Assembly (NCBI GenBank): GCA_964389285.1
Contig: CAYMCZ010000010.1
Location: 21,527 to 85,526, forward strand
From: Alectryocaccobium sp964389285
GTDB taxonomy: Bacteria > Bacillota > Clostridia > Lachnospirales > Lachnospiraceae
DNA: 64,000 bases
Direction: 5' to 3'
The notes under the pieces were generated by a model, which saw nothing but the letters and a program-made list of their open reading frames with translations, made no database searches and had not been told where the DNA came from. Below are positions 15,463 through 24,560 of the stretch, piece after piece. Each line of letters opens with the position of its first letter. Position 1 is the stretch's first letter. The position numbers were made by a program, and so were the translations under genes.

Positions 15463-16206
15463 TCAGCAGTCAACGCCGCCGTCAACCCGTATGAGCTGTC
15501 CGTCAATGAAAGAGGATTCGTCGGTTGCAAGGAAAAGCACCGCGGAAGCGATCTCGCTGCCGGCACCCGACCTGTGCAGAGGAGACATCTGAAGCATACC
15601 TTCCACAGCGGCTTCACCGCCGATGGAATCAAGCATTGCCGTGCGGATAGCACCCGGACAGATGCCGTTTACATGGATCTCAGGGCCGAGTTCCCTTGCC
15701 ATAGCTTTTGTCAGGCCAACCATAGCGTGTTTGGAGGTGCAGTATGCGGTCGGGCCCCATCTTGCGGAAGTTCCCGCAACGGAAGCTATGTTGACAATGT
15801 GGCCTTTGCCTTTTTCTTTCATAACTTTGGCGCAGAGCTGTCCGAGCAGAATCGCCATGGTTACGTTGACGTTCATAACGCTGTTCCATTCTTCAAGGGA
15901 AAGCTCCATAAAAGGAGGTACGGAAAGCTGTCCCGCGTTATTTACAAGTATGTCTACAGTGCCGTATTCAGCCATTGTTGCATCAAATATCTTCTGAGCG
16001 CTTGCCAGATCAGATGTATCTGCAAGCACATAGGAAGCTTCGCCGCCTGAAGCCTTTATTTGTTCAACCGCTGCTTTTGCTCTTGCTTCGTTTCTGCCGG
16101 TGATCATTACCTTTGCGCCTTCAGCCGCAAATCGGTAAGCGGTGTCTCTTCCCATTCCGGAAGTCGATCCCGTGATAATGGCAACTTTACCGTCTAATTG
16201 TCCCAT
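15463..16206 (-). CDS. Short-chain dehydrogenase/reductase (classical SDR)
   Basis: 247 residues with all classical SDR features: the cofactor loop TGSTSGMG (12-19), NNAG (89-92), and catalytic Ser142, Tyr155 and Lys159 (IASVAG, AYCTSK). The C-terminal INHG-like segment ends DGQLIRVDGG. FabG-like and bile-acid or sugar-alcohol dehydrogenases share this pattern, so the substrate is open. The Arg in TGRNEARA after beta-2 suggests NADP preference. GGAGG precedes the ATG at 16206. It lies 123 bases downstream of the GH25 gene on the same strand, with its own A/T-rich leader. Confidence 0.85.
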   Translation of the reverse strand: MGQLDGKVAIITGSTSGMGRDTAYRFAAEGAKVMITGRNEARAKAAVEQIKASGGEASYVLADTSDLASAQKIFDATMAEYGTVDILVNNAGQLSVPPFMELSLEEWNSVMNVNVTMAILLGQLCAKVMKEKGKGHIVNIASVAGTSARWGPTAYCTSKHAMVGLTKAMARELGPEIHVNGICPGAIRTAMLDSIGGEAAVEGMLQMSPLHRSGAGSEIASAVLFLATDESSFIDGQLIRVDGGVDC

Positions 16207-16329
16207 ATGTGTTTCCTCCGATCATTTAATTTTTTTTGATTTGTATTTTAAATATTACAATACATCTGAAATCAAAAAAGAACCAATATTAATATTTTTA
16301 ATAGAACCAGAGAGCAGATGAATGATGTA

Positions 16330-17235
16330 TCAGGAAGAAGGCTCAGCCGCTTTCCGCATCCATATATTTAAATCGACGCTGCTTTCAATACCGTCAAGCC
16401 TGCCGGATTCGGTATATTGCCAGAATTCAAAATGAAATGGCGAAAGCGGGATATCGTTATAACCGGCATACCATAAGGGGTAATCGGAAAGCTGTGAAAT
16501 ATCATAGATTATTACTTCCCAGGTAAGATTTGCGTAAATCATTGCATCATAGCCGGCGGATTCGACTTTTCGGCAGAAAGCGAGAGCGTTTTTCGTAAAT
16601 TGATTTATCGGAACATTGTCGGTTCTCGCATCATCATCGCTTATTATCTCGGCGTCATATACAAGGGGCAGATCCAAAGAAATGCCTTCGAGAAGACTAA
16701 GTGAGAATTCCGCTTCTTCTTCGGCTTCGGCTTCGTTTATTGCCTGCGAAAAGAAGTATGCGCCTACCGGAATACCGGCGTTTTTTGCGCCCTCAATATT
16801 TTGCCTAAACATGGGATCTTCGTTTAAGGAACCCGCTTCGCCGTAGCCGCGGATGCCGATGCGGACAAATGCAAAAGACATTCCCTGGGCTTTTACTTTT
16901 TCCCAGTCTATTTCGCCCTGAAACACGGAAACGTCTATGCCGACAGCGGTATCATATTCCGGATTATCATAAAACAGGAATTCTCCGTCAAAATAAAACG
17001 ATGAATTACGGTAGGTGTTTTTTTTGGTATTATTATCCAAAAATTGATTAAAAAGAGAAACGGCGGAAGCTCCTGTCTTAAAAGACTTTGCATTTTTTAT
17101 GTCAGCTATGGTGGTAATATTGCTTAATTCCGATCCGTATGCGGACTGAGTCGAAGTTTCGGAAACCGAACCGCTGCATCCGGCCGTAAAAACAGCAAAT
17201 AAGGCTGCTGTCAGAAATAGTCCAATCTTTTTCAT
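16330..17235 (-). CDS. GH25 lysozyme-family lipoprotein
   Basis: 301 residues. The N-terminus is a lipoprotein signal peptide with lipobox FTAGC (Cys20), followed by a Ser/Thr-rich linker. The GH25 muramidase domain runs from about residue 98: VGIDVSVFQGEIDWEKVKAQ (Asp101 the first active-site Asp), FAFVRIGIRG, VGAYFFSQA, and LPLVYDAEI, where the acidic residues of the DxE motif stand. It ends with FEFWQYTESG and VDLNIW. It would cut peptidoglycan glycan strands at the outer face of the membrane. It is transcribed divergently from the HD gene across a 249-base AT-rich region. Confidence 0.88.
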   Translation of the reverse strand: MKKIGLFLTAALFAVFTAGCSGSVSETSTQSAYGSELSNITTIADIKNAKSFKTGASAVSLFNQFLDNNTKKNTYRNSSFYFDGEFLFYDNPEYDTAVGIDVSVFQGEIDWEKVKAQGMSFAFVRIGIRGYGEAGSLNEDPMFRQNIEGAKNAGIPVGAYFFSQAINEAEAEEEAEFSLSLLEGISLDLPLVYDAEIISDDDARTDNVPINQFTKNALAFCRKVESAGYDAMIYANLTWEVIIYDISQLSDYPLWYAGYNDIPLSPFHFEFWQYTESGRLDGIESSVDLNIWMRKAAEPSS

Positions 17236-17432
17236 AAATAACTCTCTGTTTGTATGATTATTCTAACAAAAACAGTCCGATTTGTTGCGTAAAGCTTATA
17301 ATATAGCTTTATCAAAGTCAAGCTATCATATTCAGACTAATGGATTCCTTATAAAATGATAAAAAAAGAATGAGTGTATTCAGATTGCAAGGAAAAAAAA
17401 TACATGATATCATCTGAACATACAGAAAAGCG

Positions 17433-17455
17433 CGGCCTGACAGCGGTCGTTTTTT
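17433..17455 (+). terminator. Weak terminator-like hairpin before the HD gene
   Basis: CGGCC (17433-17437) pairs with GGTCG (17445-17449, one G-U) and is followed by T6. It lies about 30 bases before the ATG at 17485, so it could be a leader attenuator. The remainder of the gap from 17236 is AT-rich, with an imperfect AAGCTT-type palindrome near 17291. Confidence 0.4.
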
Positions 17456-17484
17456 CGAGCATGAGTATGCTTCGGAGTATTTAA

Positions 17485-18480
17485 ATGAATCATTATCATA
17501 TATATCACGAAGAAATACCGGATTTTATCAAAGAGTGTCTCCGAACGGATGTTATGCAGCGACTGAAAGAAGTCGGGATGAACTGCGGCTGTGAATACAC
17601 CTCTTTTCCGAGATTTCGAAACATTGAGTCATATTCGCGTTTTGATCACAGCGTTGGAGTAGCGCTTATAGTTTGGCATTTTACCGAAAGCCCTGCCCAG
17701 AGCATTGCCGGACTGCTTCATGATATCGCCACGCCCGCATTTGCGCATGTGGTTGATTTCATGCGGGGAGACTACATGAAACAGGAAGCTACGGAAGAAG
17801 GTACAAGGGAGATGATTTCAGGCTCCGTTCAGCTTCAGAATATTTTGAAAAAAACAGGTCTTTCCACAGATGAGGTATATGACTATCATCGTTATCCGAT
17901 AGCGGATAACGATTCGCCCAGACTTTCCGCCGACAGGCTGGAATACACGCTTGGGAACTGTATTAATTACAGGATTCGCTCCAAAAAAGAAGTGCGGAGC
18001 TTTTATGATGATATAAAAACAGATATCAACGAAGAAGGAGAGCCGGAGCTTGCGTTTGAAACCCTTGAAAACGCACTGGATTTTGCGCTTGCCGCTCTTG
18101 AATGCTCCAAAATATATGTCAGCGACGAAGACCGTTATTCCATGCAGATGCTTTCCGAACTGCTCAATACGGCGGTAAATCTTAAAGTGATCTCTGAAAA
18201 AGAGCTTTATCTGACGGAGCCGGTTTTGATTGAGAAGCTAAGGTCAGATCGGCGTACGGCCCGTTTATGGGAAGATTTTTGTGCTTTTAAGGTCATAATC
18301 AGAAATAATAATTCTGACGGGGGCTGCAGGTGGCGCAAGGTATTTGCGAAAAAGCGTTGTATAGATCCTCTGGTAAAGGGTTATGGCAGGGTAAGCGCTC
18401 TTTCAAATGCTTTTGCGGATGAATTAAACGCCTTTTTAAGCGCCGGGCAGGATTATTGGATATGCGCAAGCGAGGCTTGA
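17485..18480 (+). CDS. HD-domain phosphohydrolase (SAMHD1/dGTPase-like group)
   Basis: 331 residues. The HD motif set is present: His in SRFDHSVGVALIVWHF (about residue 56), the doublet in AGLLHDIATPAFAHVVDF (about 78-79) and Asp in SADRLEYTLGN. This order resembles the COG1078/dGTPase-like HD proteins that cleave dNTPs or related nucleotides. The C-terminal 120 residues are helical with no recognised domain. CGGAG stands before the ATG. The FAD dehydrogenase gene starts 29 bases downstream, probably in the same transcript. Confidence 0.75.
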   Translation: MNHYHIYHEEIPDFIKECLRTDVMQRLKEVGMNCGCEYTSFPRFRNIESYSRFDHSVGVALIVWHFTESPAQSIAGLLHDIATPAFAHVVDFMRGDYMKQEATEEGTREMISGSVQLQNILKKTGLSTDEVYDYHRYPIADNDSPRLSADRLEYTLGNCINYRIRSKKEVRSFYDDIKTDINEEGEPELAFETLENALDFALAALECSKIYVSDEDRYSMQMLSELLNTAVNLKVISEKELYLTEPVLIEKLRSDRRTARLWEDFCAFKVIIRNNNSDGGCRWRKVFAKKRCIDPLVKGYGRVSALSNAFADELNAFLSAGQDYWICASEA

Positions 18481-18509
18481 TTAATTGTCTGTAACGGAGG
18501 ATAAGATAA

Positions 18510-19895
18510 ATGGATTATGATGTTATTATAGTAGGAGCCGGGCCGGGCGGTATTTTCGCCGCGTATGAGCTTACAAAGCTTGATCCCTCGCTAAAGACTG
18601 CGGTATTTGAGAGCGGCAGCGAACTGAAAGACAGAAAGTGTCCTATAGATAAAAAAAAGATAAAGACCTGCATTAACTGTAAAAGCTGTTCGATCATGAG
18701 CGGATTCGGCGGTGCGGGTGCTTTTTCAGACGGGAAGTATAATATTACAAATGATTTCGGCGGAACGCTTTACGAGTACATAGGCAGTGAAAAGGCTCTT
18801 GAGCTTATGAGATATGTAGATAAAATCAACGTATCTTATACGGGAGAGGACACAAAGCTGTATTCTACCGCAAATACTTCTCTGAAGAAAATCTGTATGC
18901 AGAATAAACTGAAGCTGTTAGACGCATCCGTGAGACATCTGGGAACAGATAAAAACTACATTCTGTTGGAGAGGCTTTTCGAAGACTTAAAGGACAGGTC
19001 TGATTTTTATTTTCTTACACCCGTCAAAAGTATAGAGGTTTTGAAAGAGGGATTTGCGGTTCATACCGATGACGGGACTTTTACCTGCCGGCGCTGCATA
19101 GTCTCGATAGGACGCAGCGGGAGCAAATGGATGGAGCAGGTATGCAGGGAACTTCAAATACCTACAAGATCAAACAGGGTGGATATAGGCGTGAGAGTGG
19201 AGCTTCCGGCAGAGCTGTTTTCGCATCTTACGGATGAGCTTTATGAGAGCAAGATAGTTTATCGTACGGAAAAATTTGAGGACAATGTCAGAACCTTTTG
19301 CATGAATCCTTACGGAATCGTGGTTCATGAAAATACAAACGGAATTGTCACCGTAAACGGCCACAGCTATGAAGACCCCGCAAAACAGACGGGAAATACA
19401 AATTTTGCGCTTTTGGTTTCAAAGCATTTTTCCGAGCCGTTTAAAGACAGCAACGGATACGGCGAAAGCATTGCAAAACTTTCAAACATGCTTGGAGGCG
19501 GAATTATAGTACAGCGTTTCGGAGATCTGGTAAGGGGCAGACGCAGTACCCGAAAACGCATGAAGGAAGGTTTTGTCACGCCTACGCTTGAGGCGGAGCC
19601 GGGAGATATCAGCCTTGTTCTGCCGAAAAGAATACTGGACGGGATAATAGAAATGATCTATGCCCTTGATAAAATCGCTCCGGGGACGGCAAATGACGAC
19701 ACTCTTCTTTACGGGGTGGAAGTCAAATTCTACAACATGGAAGTACAGGTAAACAGCCATCTGGAATCAAAGCATCCGGGTCTTTATATAATAGGAGACG
19801 GCAGCGGAGTGACACATTCACTGTCGCATGCTTCGGCCAGCGGTGTTTTTGTGGCAAGAGATATAATCGGGGTTTTTGCCGGTAAGGACAGATGA
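18510..19895 (+). CDS. FAD-dependent dehydrogenase (uncharacterised COG2509-type)
   Basis: 461 residues. The N-terminal Rossmann loop is DVIIVGAGPGGIFAAYEL. A Cys-rich insertion follows (CPIDKKKIKTCINCKSCSIM), then GFGGAGAFSDGKYN. The C-terminal FAD signature is GLYIIGDGSGVTHSLSHASASG. These are hallmarks of the large COG2509 flavoproteins, whose substrates are mostly unknown. The four cysteines near residues 48-63 could bind a cluster or zinc. GGAGG precedes the ATG. It ends only 15 bases from the end of the opposite-strand BRCT-DUF6273 gene. Confidence 0.85.
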   Translation: MDYDVIIVGAGPGGIFAAYELTKLDPSLKTAVFESGSELKDRKCPIDKKKIKTCINCKSCSIMSGFGGAGAFSDGKYNITNDFGGTLYEYIGSEKALELMRYVDKINVSYTGEDTKLYSTANTSLKKICMQNKLKLLDASVRHLGTDKNYILLERLFEDLKDRSDFYFLTPVKSIEVLKEGFAVHTDDGTFTCRRCIVSIGRSGSKWMEQVCRELQIPTRSNRVDIGVRVELPAELFSHLTDELYESKIVYRTEKFEDNVRTFCMNPYGIVVHENTNGIVTVNGHSYEDPAKQTGNTNFALLVSKHFSEPFKDSNGYGESIAKLSNMLGGGIIVQRFGDLVRGRRSTRKRMKEGFVTPTLEAEPGDISLVLPKRILDGIIEMIYALDKIAPGTANDDTLLYGVEVKFYNMEVQVNSHLESKHPGLYIIGDGSGVTHSLSHASASGVFVARDIIGVFAGKDR

Positions 19896-19910
19896 CGCTT
19901 TTTGGAAAGA

Positions 19911-21470
19911 TTACAGTTTAAGCCAGAGAGCGGGACAAATACAGTAAAAGTTGCCGCCGTTGTCACCCATATCTATGATCTTTCCATCAGTATATACATA
20001 GGTCATGTAATTGCCTTTCATTCCGTTTGTCCGCAGCCACCAGCAGCAATATCCTTCGTCATCGAGCTTTCTCGTATTCTTTGCGGCATAGGGCGTAGCC
20101 AGCCGTTTTCTTCGGGCGGCTTTCGGGAAGAAACGCTTTACTTCGTCCAGGCTCAGTAAAAATACGGTATCAATCGTATCTTTTTGGCGGGGAGTTTTCC
20201 ATTTTTGATTGCCGGGGTTTTTATTGGCAACCGGCTTTATCCGGTCAAGCTCTTCTTTCAGAAAAGCCTGTTCGATAAAGGCTCCGTTGAGCCAGTCTCT
20301 GACCATACAGTTTTCCCAGGTGAATTCATGAAAGGCCAGATCCATCATACTGACATGTATAGCCTTTGTAGTCATGATCAGGACGCGATCATCTTCCTGT
20401 TTCAGAACTTCCCATTCAAGGGGTTCGTTTAGGGCATCTTTTTCGTCGGAGAGAACAAAGGTTCCGAAGGTAAGGGTAGCGCCTTTTATTAAATAAGCGG
20501 CGGGCCTGAATTTCAGGCCGAATTCAATATCCAGCTCATTTTCTTCGGCAGCCTCGATGAATTCTTCATCAAAGCGTTCGGCCTTATAGTTCATGAAAAA
20601 GGATTTAGAGTTCAGATCATTGTCTTTAATGGCTCTGTTGAGCACTTTGTTCAGCAGAGAATAAACAAAAAAACCGTCGGAATAACCTGTCCGGGTCCAT
20701 TGCTTTTCTTTTTCGAGCAGGTGGTCGAAATATATGCAAAGCGTTTTGTATCTGCCGTTTTTATAAAGGCTGTCCGTCATTTCGGTTATATTATTATACA
20801 TGTAATGAGCGATATCTTCACGCGCTTTCAGGCTTGCGGCTTTCCATGCGTTTGTTTCGTTTAAGCAGTCGGCTATGAACGCCATGGCCGCATTGAAAGA
20901 CAGCTTTTTCAGATTGATCATTCCGAACCATTCGCCGCCTTTATAGCTGTGTCCCCATTTCAGATAAAGTTCCATAAGATAGGGTTTGTCTTCGGTGTCG
21001 GCAAAGATGTTCATGATTTCATTTGCGTTATTAAGCATGACGGAGTTCAGTTCGGGGATTTTTTCATAGAGGTCTGTCTGCCAGTCCGACCTGTATTTTA
21101 AATAATGTCTGCACACGGACGCTTTTGTTTTCATACTTTTTTTGTTAAGCGAATATGAGGGGTCGGCCCAGCAGAAAAATATTTCGGGTTTTAAGATATA
21201 TATTTCTCCTTTTGTCATCCGATTCAGGGCAGTGAACCAATATTTCGTTTTTTTTGCCCGTTTCGGGTCATATATCAGATAAACGGTGTTTTCGCCGGGC
21301 GGAGAGACTTTGCCGCCTTTTAAAGTAATAAGTTCCGTAAGCTCTGTTTTGATTTTGCCTGAGATGCCAAGCAGGCTGAAGCAGGTGTTTTCAAAAGAGA
21401 TATTTCCGCTGCCGACGGATATCTTTTTGGTTCCCGATGGTTTTTTATTTGACAAATACACAGACCTCAT
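19911..21470 (-). CDS. BRCT-like domain protein with C-terminal DUF6273
   Basis: 519 residues, no signal peptide or membrane helix. Residues about 24-101 read like a BRCT domain: FENTCFSLLGI, a helix, LKGGKVSPPGENTVYLIYD, then the helix ending ALNRMTKGEIYILKPEIFFCW. A long helical middle (about 105-360) has no recognised family. The last 150 residues look like DUF6273: LEWEVLKQEDDRVLIMTTKAI, WENCMVRDWLNGAF, YCCWWLRTNGMKG, CICPALWLKL. DUF6273 is related to the carbohydrate- and surface-binding formylglycine-sulfatase-like folds, function unknown. The domain calls are by eye. It converges on the FAD gene and diverges from larE. Confidence 0.6.
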   Translation of the reverse strand: MRSVYLSNKKPSGTKKISVGSGNISFENTCFSLLGISGKIKTELTELITLKGGKVSPPGENTVYLIYDPKRAKKTKYWFTALNRMTKGEIYILKPEIFFCWADPSYSLNKKSMKTKASVCRHYLKYRSDWQTDLYEKIPELNSVMLNNANEIMNIFADTEDKPYLMELYLKWGHSYKGGEWFGMINLKKLSFNAAMAFIADCLNETNAWKAASLKAREDIAHYMYNNITEMTDSLYKNGRYKTLCIYFDHLLEKEKQWTRTGYSDGFFVYSLLNKVLNRAIKDNDLNSKSFFMNYKAERFDEEFIEAAEENELDIEFGLKFRPAAYLIKGATLTFGTFVLSDEKDALNEPLEWEVLKQEDDRVLIMTTKAIHVSMMDLAFHEFTWENCMVRDWLNGAFIEQAFLKEELDRIKPVANKNPGNQKWKTPRQKDTIDTVFLLSLDEVKRFFPKAARRKRLATPYAAKNTRKLDDEGYCCWWLRTNGMKGNYMTYVYTDGKIIDMGDNGGNFYCICPALWLKL

Positions 21471-21563
21471 TTGACGTAAAACATTCTTATTTTAAGATTA
21501 GCTTATAACAAAAAAACGGCAAAATCAAGAACACATAATTTTAAACCGGGCGGGAGGAAAACC

Positions 21564-22421
21564 GTGTCAGCAATTACAGAAAAATACAAAGAACTGATAA
21601 ACGCCCTCAGGCCGCTGAAAAATGCTGCCGTAGCATTTTCGGGCGGAGTCGATTCGGCGCTTCTGCTGAAAGCCGCAAAAGATGCTCTCGGGGAAAACGT
21701 ACTGGCTCTGACGGCTGTCTCGTGCGCCTTTACGGAGGATGATATTTCGGAGGCGGAAAATTTTTGCAGAGCCGAAGGAATTAGACATATCATGGTTAAA
21801 ACCCATGAGCTTGAAATAAAAGGCTTTGCTCAAAATCCTCCGGAGAGATGCTATATCTGCAAAAAAGCGATTTTCACCGATTTCAGGGAGATTGCCGATA
21901 AAGAAGGATTTACGGAAATTTTGGAAGGCTCAAACCTGGATGATGAGACGGACTATCGGCCCGGCTTTAAAGCCATATCGGAACTGGGGATAAAAAGTCC
22001 TTTAAGAGACGCGCGTTTTACTAAAGACGAGATTCGAAACCTTTCAAAAAAGCTTGGCCTGAGGAGCTGGAACAAACCATCGGAGGCCTGTCTGTACAGC
22101 AGGTTTGTTTATGGGGAAGAGATTAACATAAAAAAACTTGAGATGATTAAATCAGGAGAAAAGTTTCTTAAAAGTCTCGGTTTTTCGCAGGTTCGGGTGA
22201 GGCTTCACGATAATCTCGCCAGAATAGAGGTGCTTCCCGATGAAATCAGGCGGATAATGCGTGAAGAGGTTCGGGTTATGGTGTATAATGAGTTTAAACG
22301 CATCGGATTTTCATATGTTTCGATGGATTTGGCCGGATACAGAACCGGAAGCATGAACGAAGCCGGACATAATCAAACAAAACAGGACAAGGCGGATTAC
22401 GATAATGCAGGATACCCGTGA
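21564..22421 (+). CDS. larE: LarE, ATP-dependent sacrificial sulfur transferase
   Basis: 285 residues from a GTG at 21564, preceded by GGAGG. The PP-loop SGGVDS is at residues 26-31. The sulfur donor is probably Cys176 in KPSEACLYSRF, the same residue number as in Lactobacillus plantarum LarE, where this Cys is turned into dehydroalanine. LarE inserts sulfur into the pyridinium-dicarboxylate mononucleotide on the way to the nickel-pincer cofactor. Its 3' end overlaps larB by 17 bases, and larC follows, so the three form one operon. Confidence 0.93.
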   Translation: MSAITEKYKELINALRPLKNAAVAFSGGVDSALLLKAAKDALGENVLALTAVSCAFTEDDISEAENFCRAEGIRHIMVKTHELEIKGFAQNPPERCYICKKAIFTDFREIADKEGFTEILEGSNLDDETDYRPGFKAISELGIKSPLRDARFTKDEIRNLSKKLGLRSWNKPSEACLYSRFVYGEEINIKKLEMIKSGEKFLKSLGFSQVRVRLHDNLARIEVLPDEIRRIMREEVRVMVYNEFKRIGFSYVSMDLAGYRTGSMNEAGHNQTKQDKADYDNAGYP

Positions 22422-23157
22422 TATACTTGAAAAATTAAAAAACGGAGAGATATCGGTTGATCAGGCGGAAGCTTTTTTTAAAAGCCGTCCTTTTAAGGAG
22501 CTGGGATATGCAAAGCTGGACGCTCACAGGAAAATCCGAAGCGGTTTTCCGGAAGTGATTTTCTGTATGGGAAAAACGGATGAATTTCTGCTTTCGGTTT
22601 TTGAGGGGATTTTGGAGCAGGACGGACGGGCATTTGGCACAAGAGCCGACGAAAAACAGTATGATTATATCAGGGCTAAGATAAAAGACGCCGAATATGA
22701 TCCCGTATCACGTATTTTAAAGGTTGAGCGTCACAAAAATGAACCGGTCGGAAATATTGCGGTATGTACCGCCGGGACGGCCGATATTCCGGTTGCGGAA
22801 GAAGCCGCGCAGACAGCGGAATATTTCGGAAGTCGCGTAAACAGGATATATGACGTGGGGGTAAGCGGCCTTCACAGGCTTTTGTCATACGTGGAAGAGC
22901 TTCAGGATGCCAACTGCATAGTGGCGGTCGCCGGGATGGAAGGAGCGCTTGCGAGCGTTATAGGCGGCATGGTATCATGTCCGGTTATAGCGGTTCCCAC
23001 ATCGGTGGGATACGGAGCCAGCTTTAACGGCATGTCAGCCCTGCTTACCATGATAAACTCCTGCGCCAACGGTGTGGCGGTTGTAAATATTGACAACGGA
23101 TTCGGAGCAGGATATATGGCTACACAGATAAACAGGCTTGCAATTAAGAAAGGATAA
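22405..23157 (+). CDS. larB: LarB, pyridinium-3,5-biscarboxylic acid mononucleotide synthase
   Basis: 250 residues. The C-terminal half is a PurE-like domain (NIAVCTAGTADIPVAEEAA, CIVAVAGMEGALASVIGG, PVIAVPTSVGYGASFNGMSALLTMINSCANGVAVVNIDNGFGAG). LarB carboxylates nicotinic acid adenine dinucleotide and releases AMP, the first step of pincer cofactor synthesis. The N-terminal 90 residues, with GEISVDQAE and FPEVIFCMGKTDE, are also as in the family. The ATG overlaps the larE frame. Confidence 0.93.
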   Translation: MQDTRDILEKLKNGEISVDQAEAFFKSRPFKELGYAKLDAHRKIRSGFPEVIFCMGKTDEFLLSVFEGILEQDGRAFGTRADEKQYDYIRAKIKDAEYDPVSRILKVERHKNEPVGNIAVCTAGTADIPVAEEAAQTAEYFGSRVNRIYDVGVSGLHRLLSYVEELQDANCIVAVAGMEGALASVIGGMVSCPVIAVPTSVGYGASFNGMSALLTMINSCANGVAVVNIDNGFGAGYMATQINRLAIKKG

Positions 23158-23158
23158 T

Positions 23159-24439
23159 ATGAGATCTTTATATTTTGAATGTGAAACCGGTATAAGCGGC
23201 GATATGATAGCCGCATCGCTGCTGGATCTGGGAGCGGACCGGGAAAAACTTTTGAGAGTTCTGGAACAGATAAAAGATATAGGATTTTCGGTTGAAATAT
23301 CAAGAGTAATGAAATCCGGTATCGACTGCTGCGACTTTAAAGTCGTAACTGATAAAAAACACGAAAATCATGATCATGACATGAAATATCTGTATGATTT
23401 CGGGTATGGGCATCACGGACATGAGCATGAACATCACCTTGAGCACCATGAACGTCATGAGCATCATCATGAGCATGAACACCGCGCTTTGGGAGATGTG
23501 ATAAAGATCATTGACGGTATTGACATGCCCGAAGGTGCTGCGGCTCTCGCAAAAAGGACATTTTATATCCTGGCCGAGGCTGAGGCTGCGGCACATGCGA
23601 AAGACATAAACGAGGTACATTTTCATGAGGTCGGAGCAGTGGACTCCATAGCCGATATCATCGCGGCCTCCGTGTGTTTTGATGACCTTAAAATAGATGA
23701 GGTAATTATTACGAGGATATGCGAAGGATACGGAAGCGTCAGATGTCAGCACGGGATCATCCCCGTGCCGGTTCCGGCCGTGCTTAATATTGCCGAAAAA
23801 TACAGGCTTCCGATTTCCGTTACCGACAGAAAAGGAGAACTTATAACTCCGACCGGCGCGGCCTTCGCGGCGGCCGTAATGACTTCGAATATACTTCCGG
23901 AAACTTTTTATCCCCTGAAAACAGGCATGGGAGCGGGAAAGAGAAAGTATAAGCAGCCCAGCATTTTAAGGGCGATACTTTTTGAAAGAAAACCGGACGG
24001 AAATGACTGCGTCTGGAAACTGGAGACCAATATAGACGATTCAACCGGAGAGCAGCTGGGTTATGTCATGGAAAGGCTTAAAACCGAAGGGGCAAGGGAC
24101 GTGTTTTATACACCTGTTTTTATGAAGAAAAACAGACCGGCATGGCTTTTGTCGGTCATTACGACGGAAGATAAAATAGAAACGCTGGAAGATGTCATTT
24201 TCAATGAGACTACGACTATAGGAATCCGCCGTCAGAAAATGAGAAGGACGGTACTGCCGAGACGTTTTGAGACGGTGTCCACAAAATACGGAGATACGGT
24301 TTTAAAAATATGCATTCACGCAGGCAGAGAAAAAGTATATCCCGAATATGAGAGCGTTTCTAAAAATGCGCTTGAAAACAAGGTATCTTTTTCAGATGTA
24401 TACACAGAAGCCGTAAATGTGTACAATCAAAGAGCATGA
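23159..24439 (+). CDS. larC: LarC, nickel-inserting CTP-dependent cyclometallase
   Basis: 426 residues from the ATG at 23159, preceded by AAAGGA; an upstream in-frame ATG at 23138 lies inside larB and is less likely. It begins MRSLYFECETGISGDM, the usual LarC start. Residues about 68-108 are a His-rich block (HHEHEHRAL and similar), probably nickel-binding. In L. plantarum larC is split and needs a frameshift; here it is a single uninterrupted frame. LarC puts Ni into the pincer nucleotide. No larA-like racemase is visible in the window. Confidence 0.93.
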   Translation: MRSLYFECETGISGDMIAASLLDLGADREKLLRVLEQIKDIGFSVEISRVMKSGIDCCDFKVVTDKKHENHDHDMKYLYDFGYGHHGHEHEHHLEHHERHEHHHEHEHRALGDVIKIIDGIDMPEGAAALAKRTFYILAEAEAAAHAKDINEVHFHEVGAVDSIADIIAASVCFDDLKIDEVIITRICEGYGSVRCQHGIIPVPVPAVLNIAEKYRLPISVTDRKGELITPTGAAFAAAVMTSNILPETFYPLKTGMGAGKRKYKQPSILRAILFERKPDGNDCVWKLETNIDDSTGEQLGYVMERLKTEGARDVFYTPVFMKKNRPAWLLSVITTEDKIETLEDVIFNETTTIGIRRQKMRRTVLPRRFETVSTKYGDTVLKICIHAGREKVYPEYESVSKNALENKVSFSDVYTEAVNVYNQRA

Positions 24440-24498
24440 TTCTCTTAGCAGCATTTTCCTACAGAAACAGATTTGTTTGAATTTATTTTAAAAGTTAA

Positions 24499-24527
24499 AT
24501 GACACGGGGATAAAGATGTGATAGAAT
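24499..24527 (+). promoter_or_regulatory. Promoter of ppdK
   Basis: ATGACA (24499-24504), a 17-base spacer and TAGAAT (24522-24527), about 34 bases before the ATG, with GGAGG in between. Each box differs from consensus by one base. Confidence 0.65.
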
Positions 24528-24560
24528 GTCTCAAGATTAAAATTTTTTGGAGGAAATATA

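Noticed and set aside
15574..16050. 158-residue + strand frame opposite the SDR gene
   Set aside because: Shadow of a gene with full catalytic motifs on the other strand; no start site.
24440..24560. Riboswitch before ppdK
   Set aside because: The 121-base gap contains a promoter and ribosome-binding site but no stem arrangement that I can relate to a known riboswitch.
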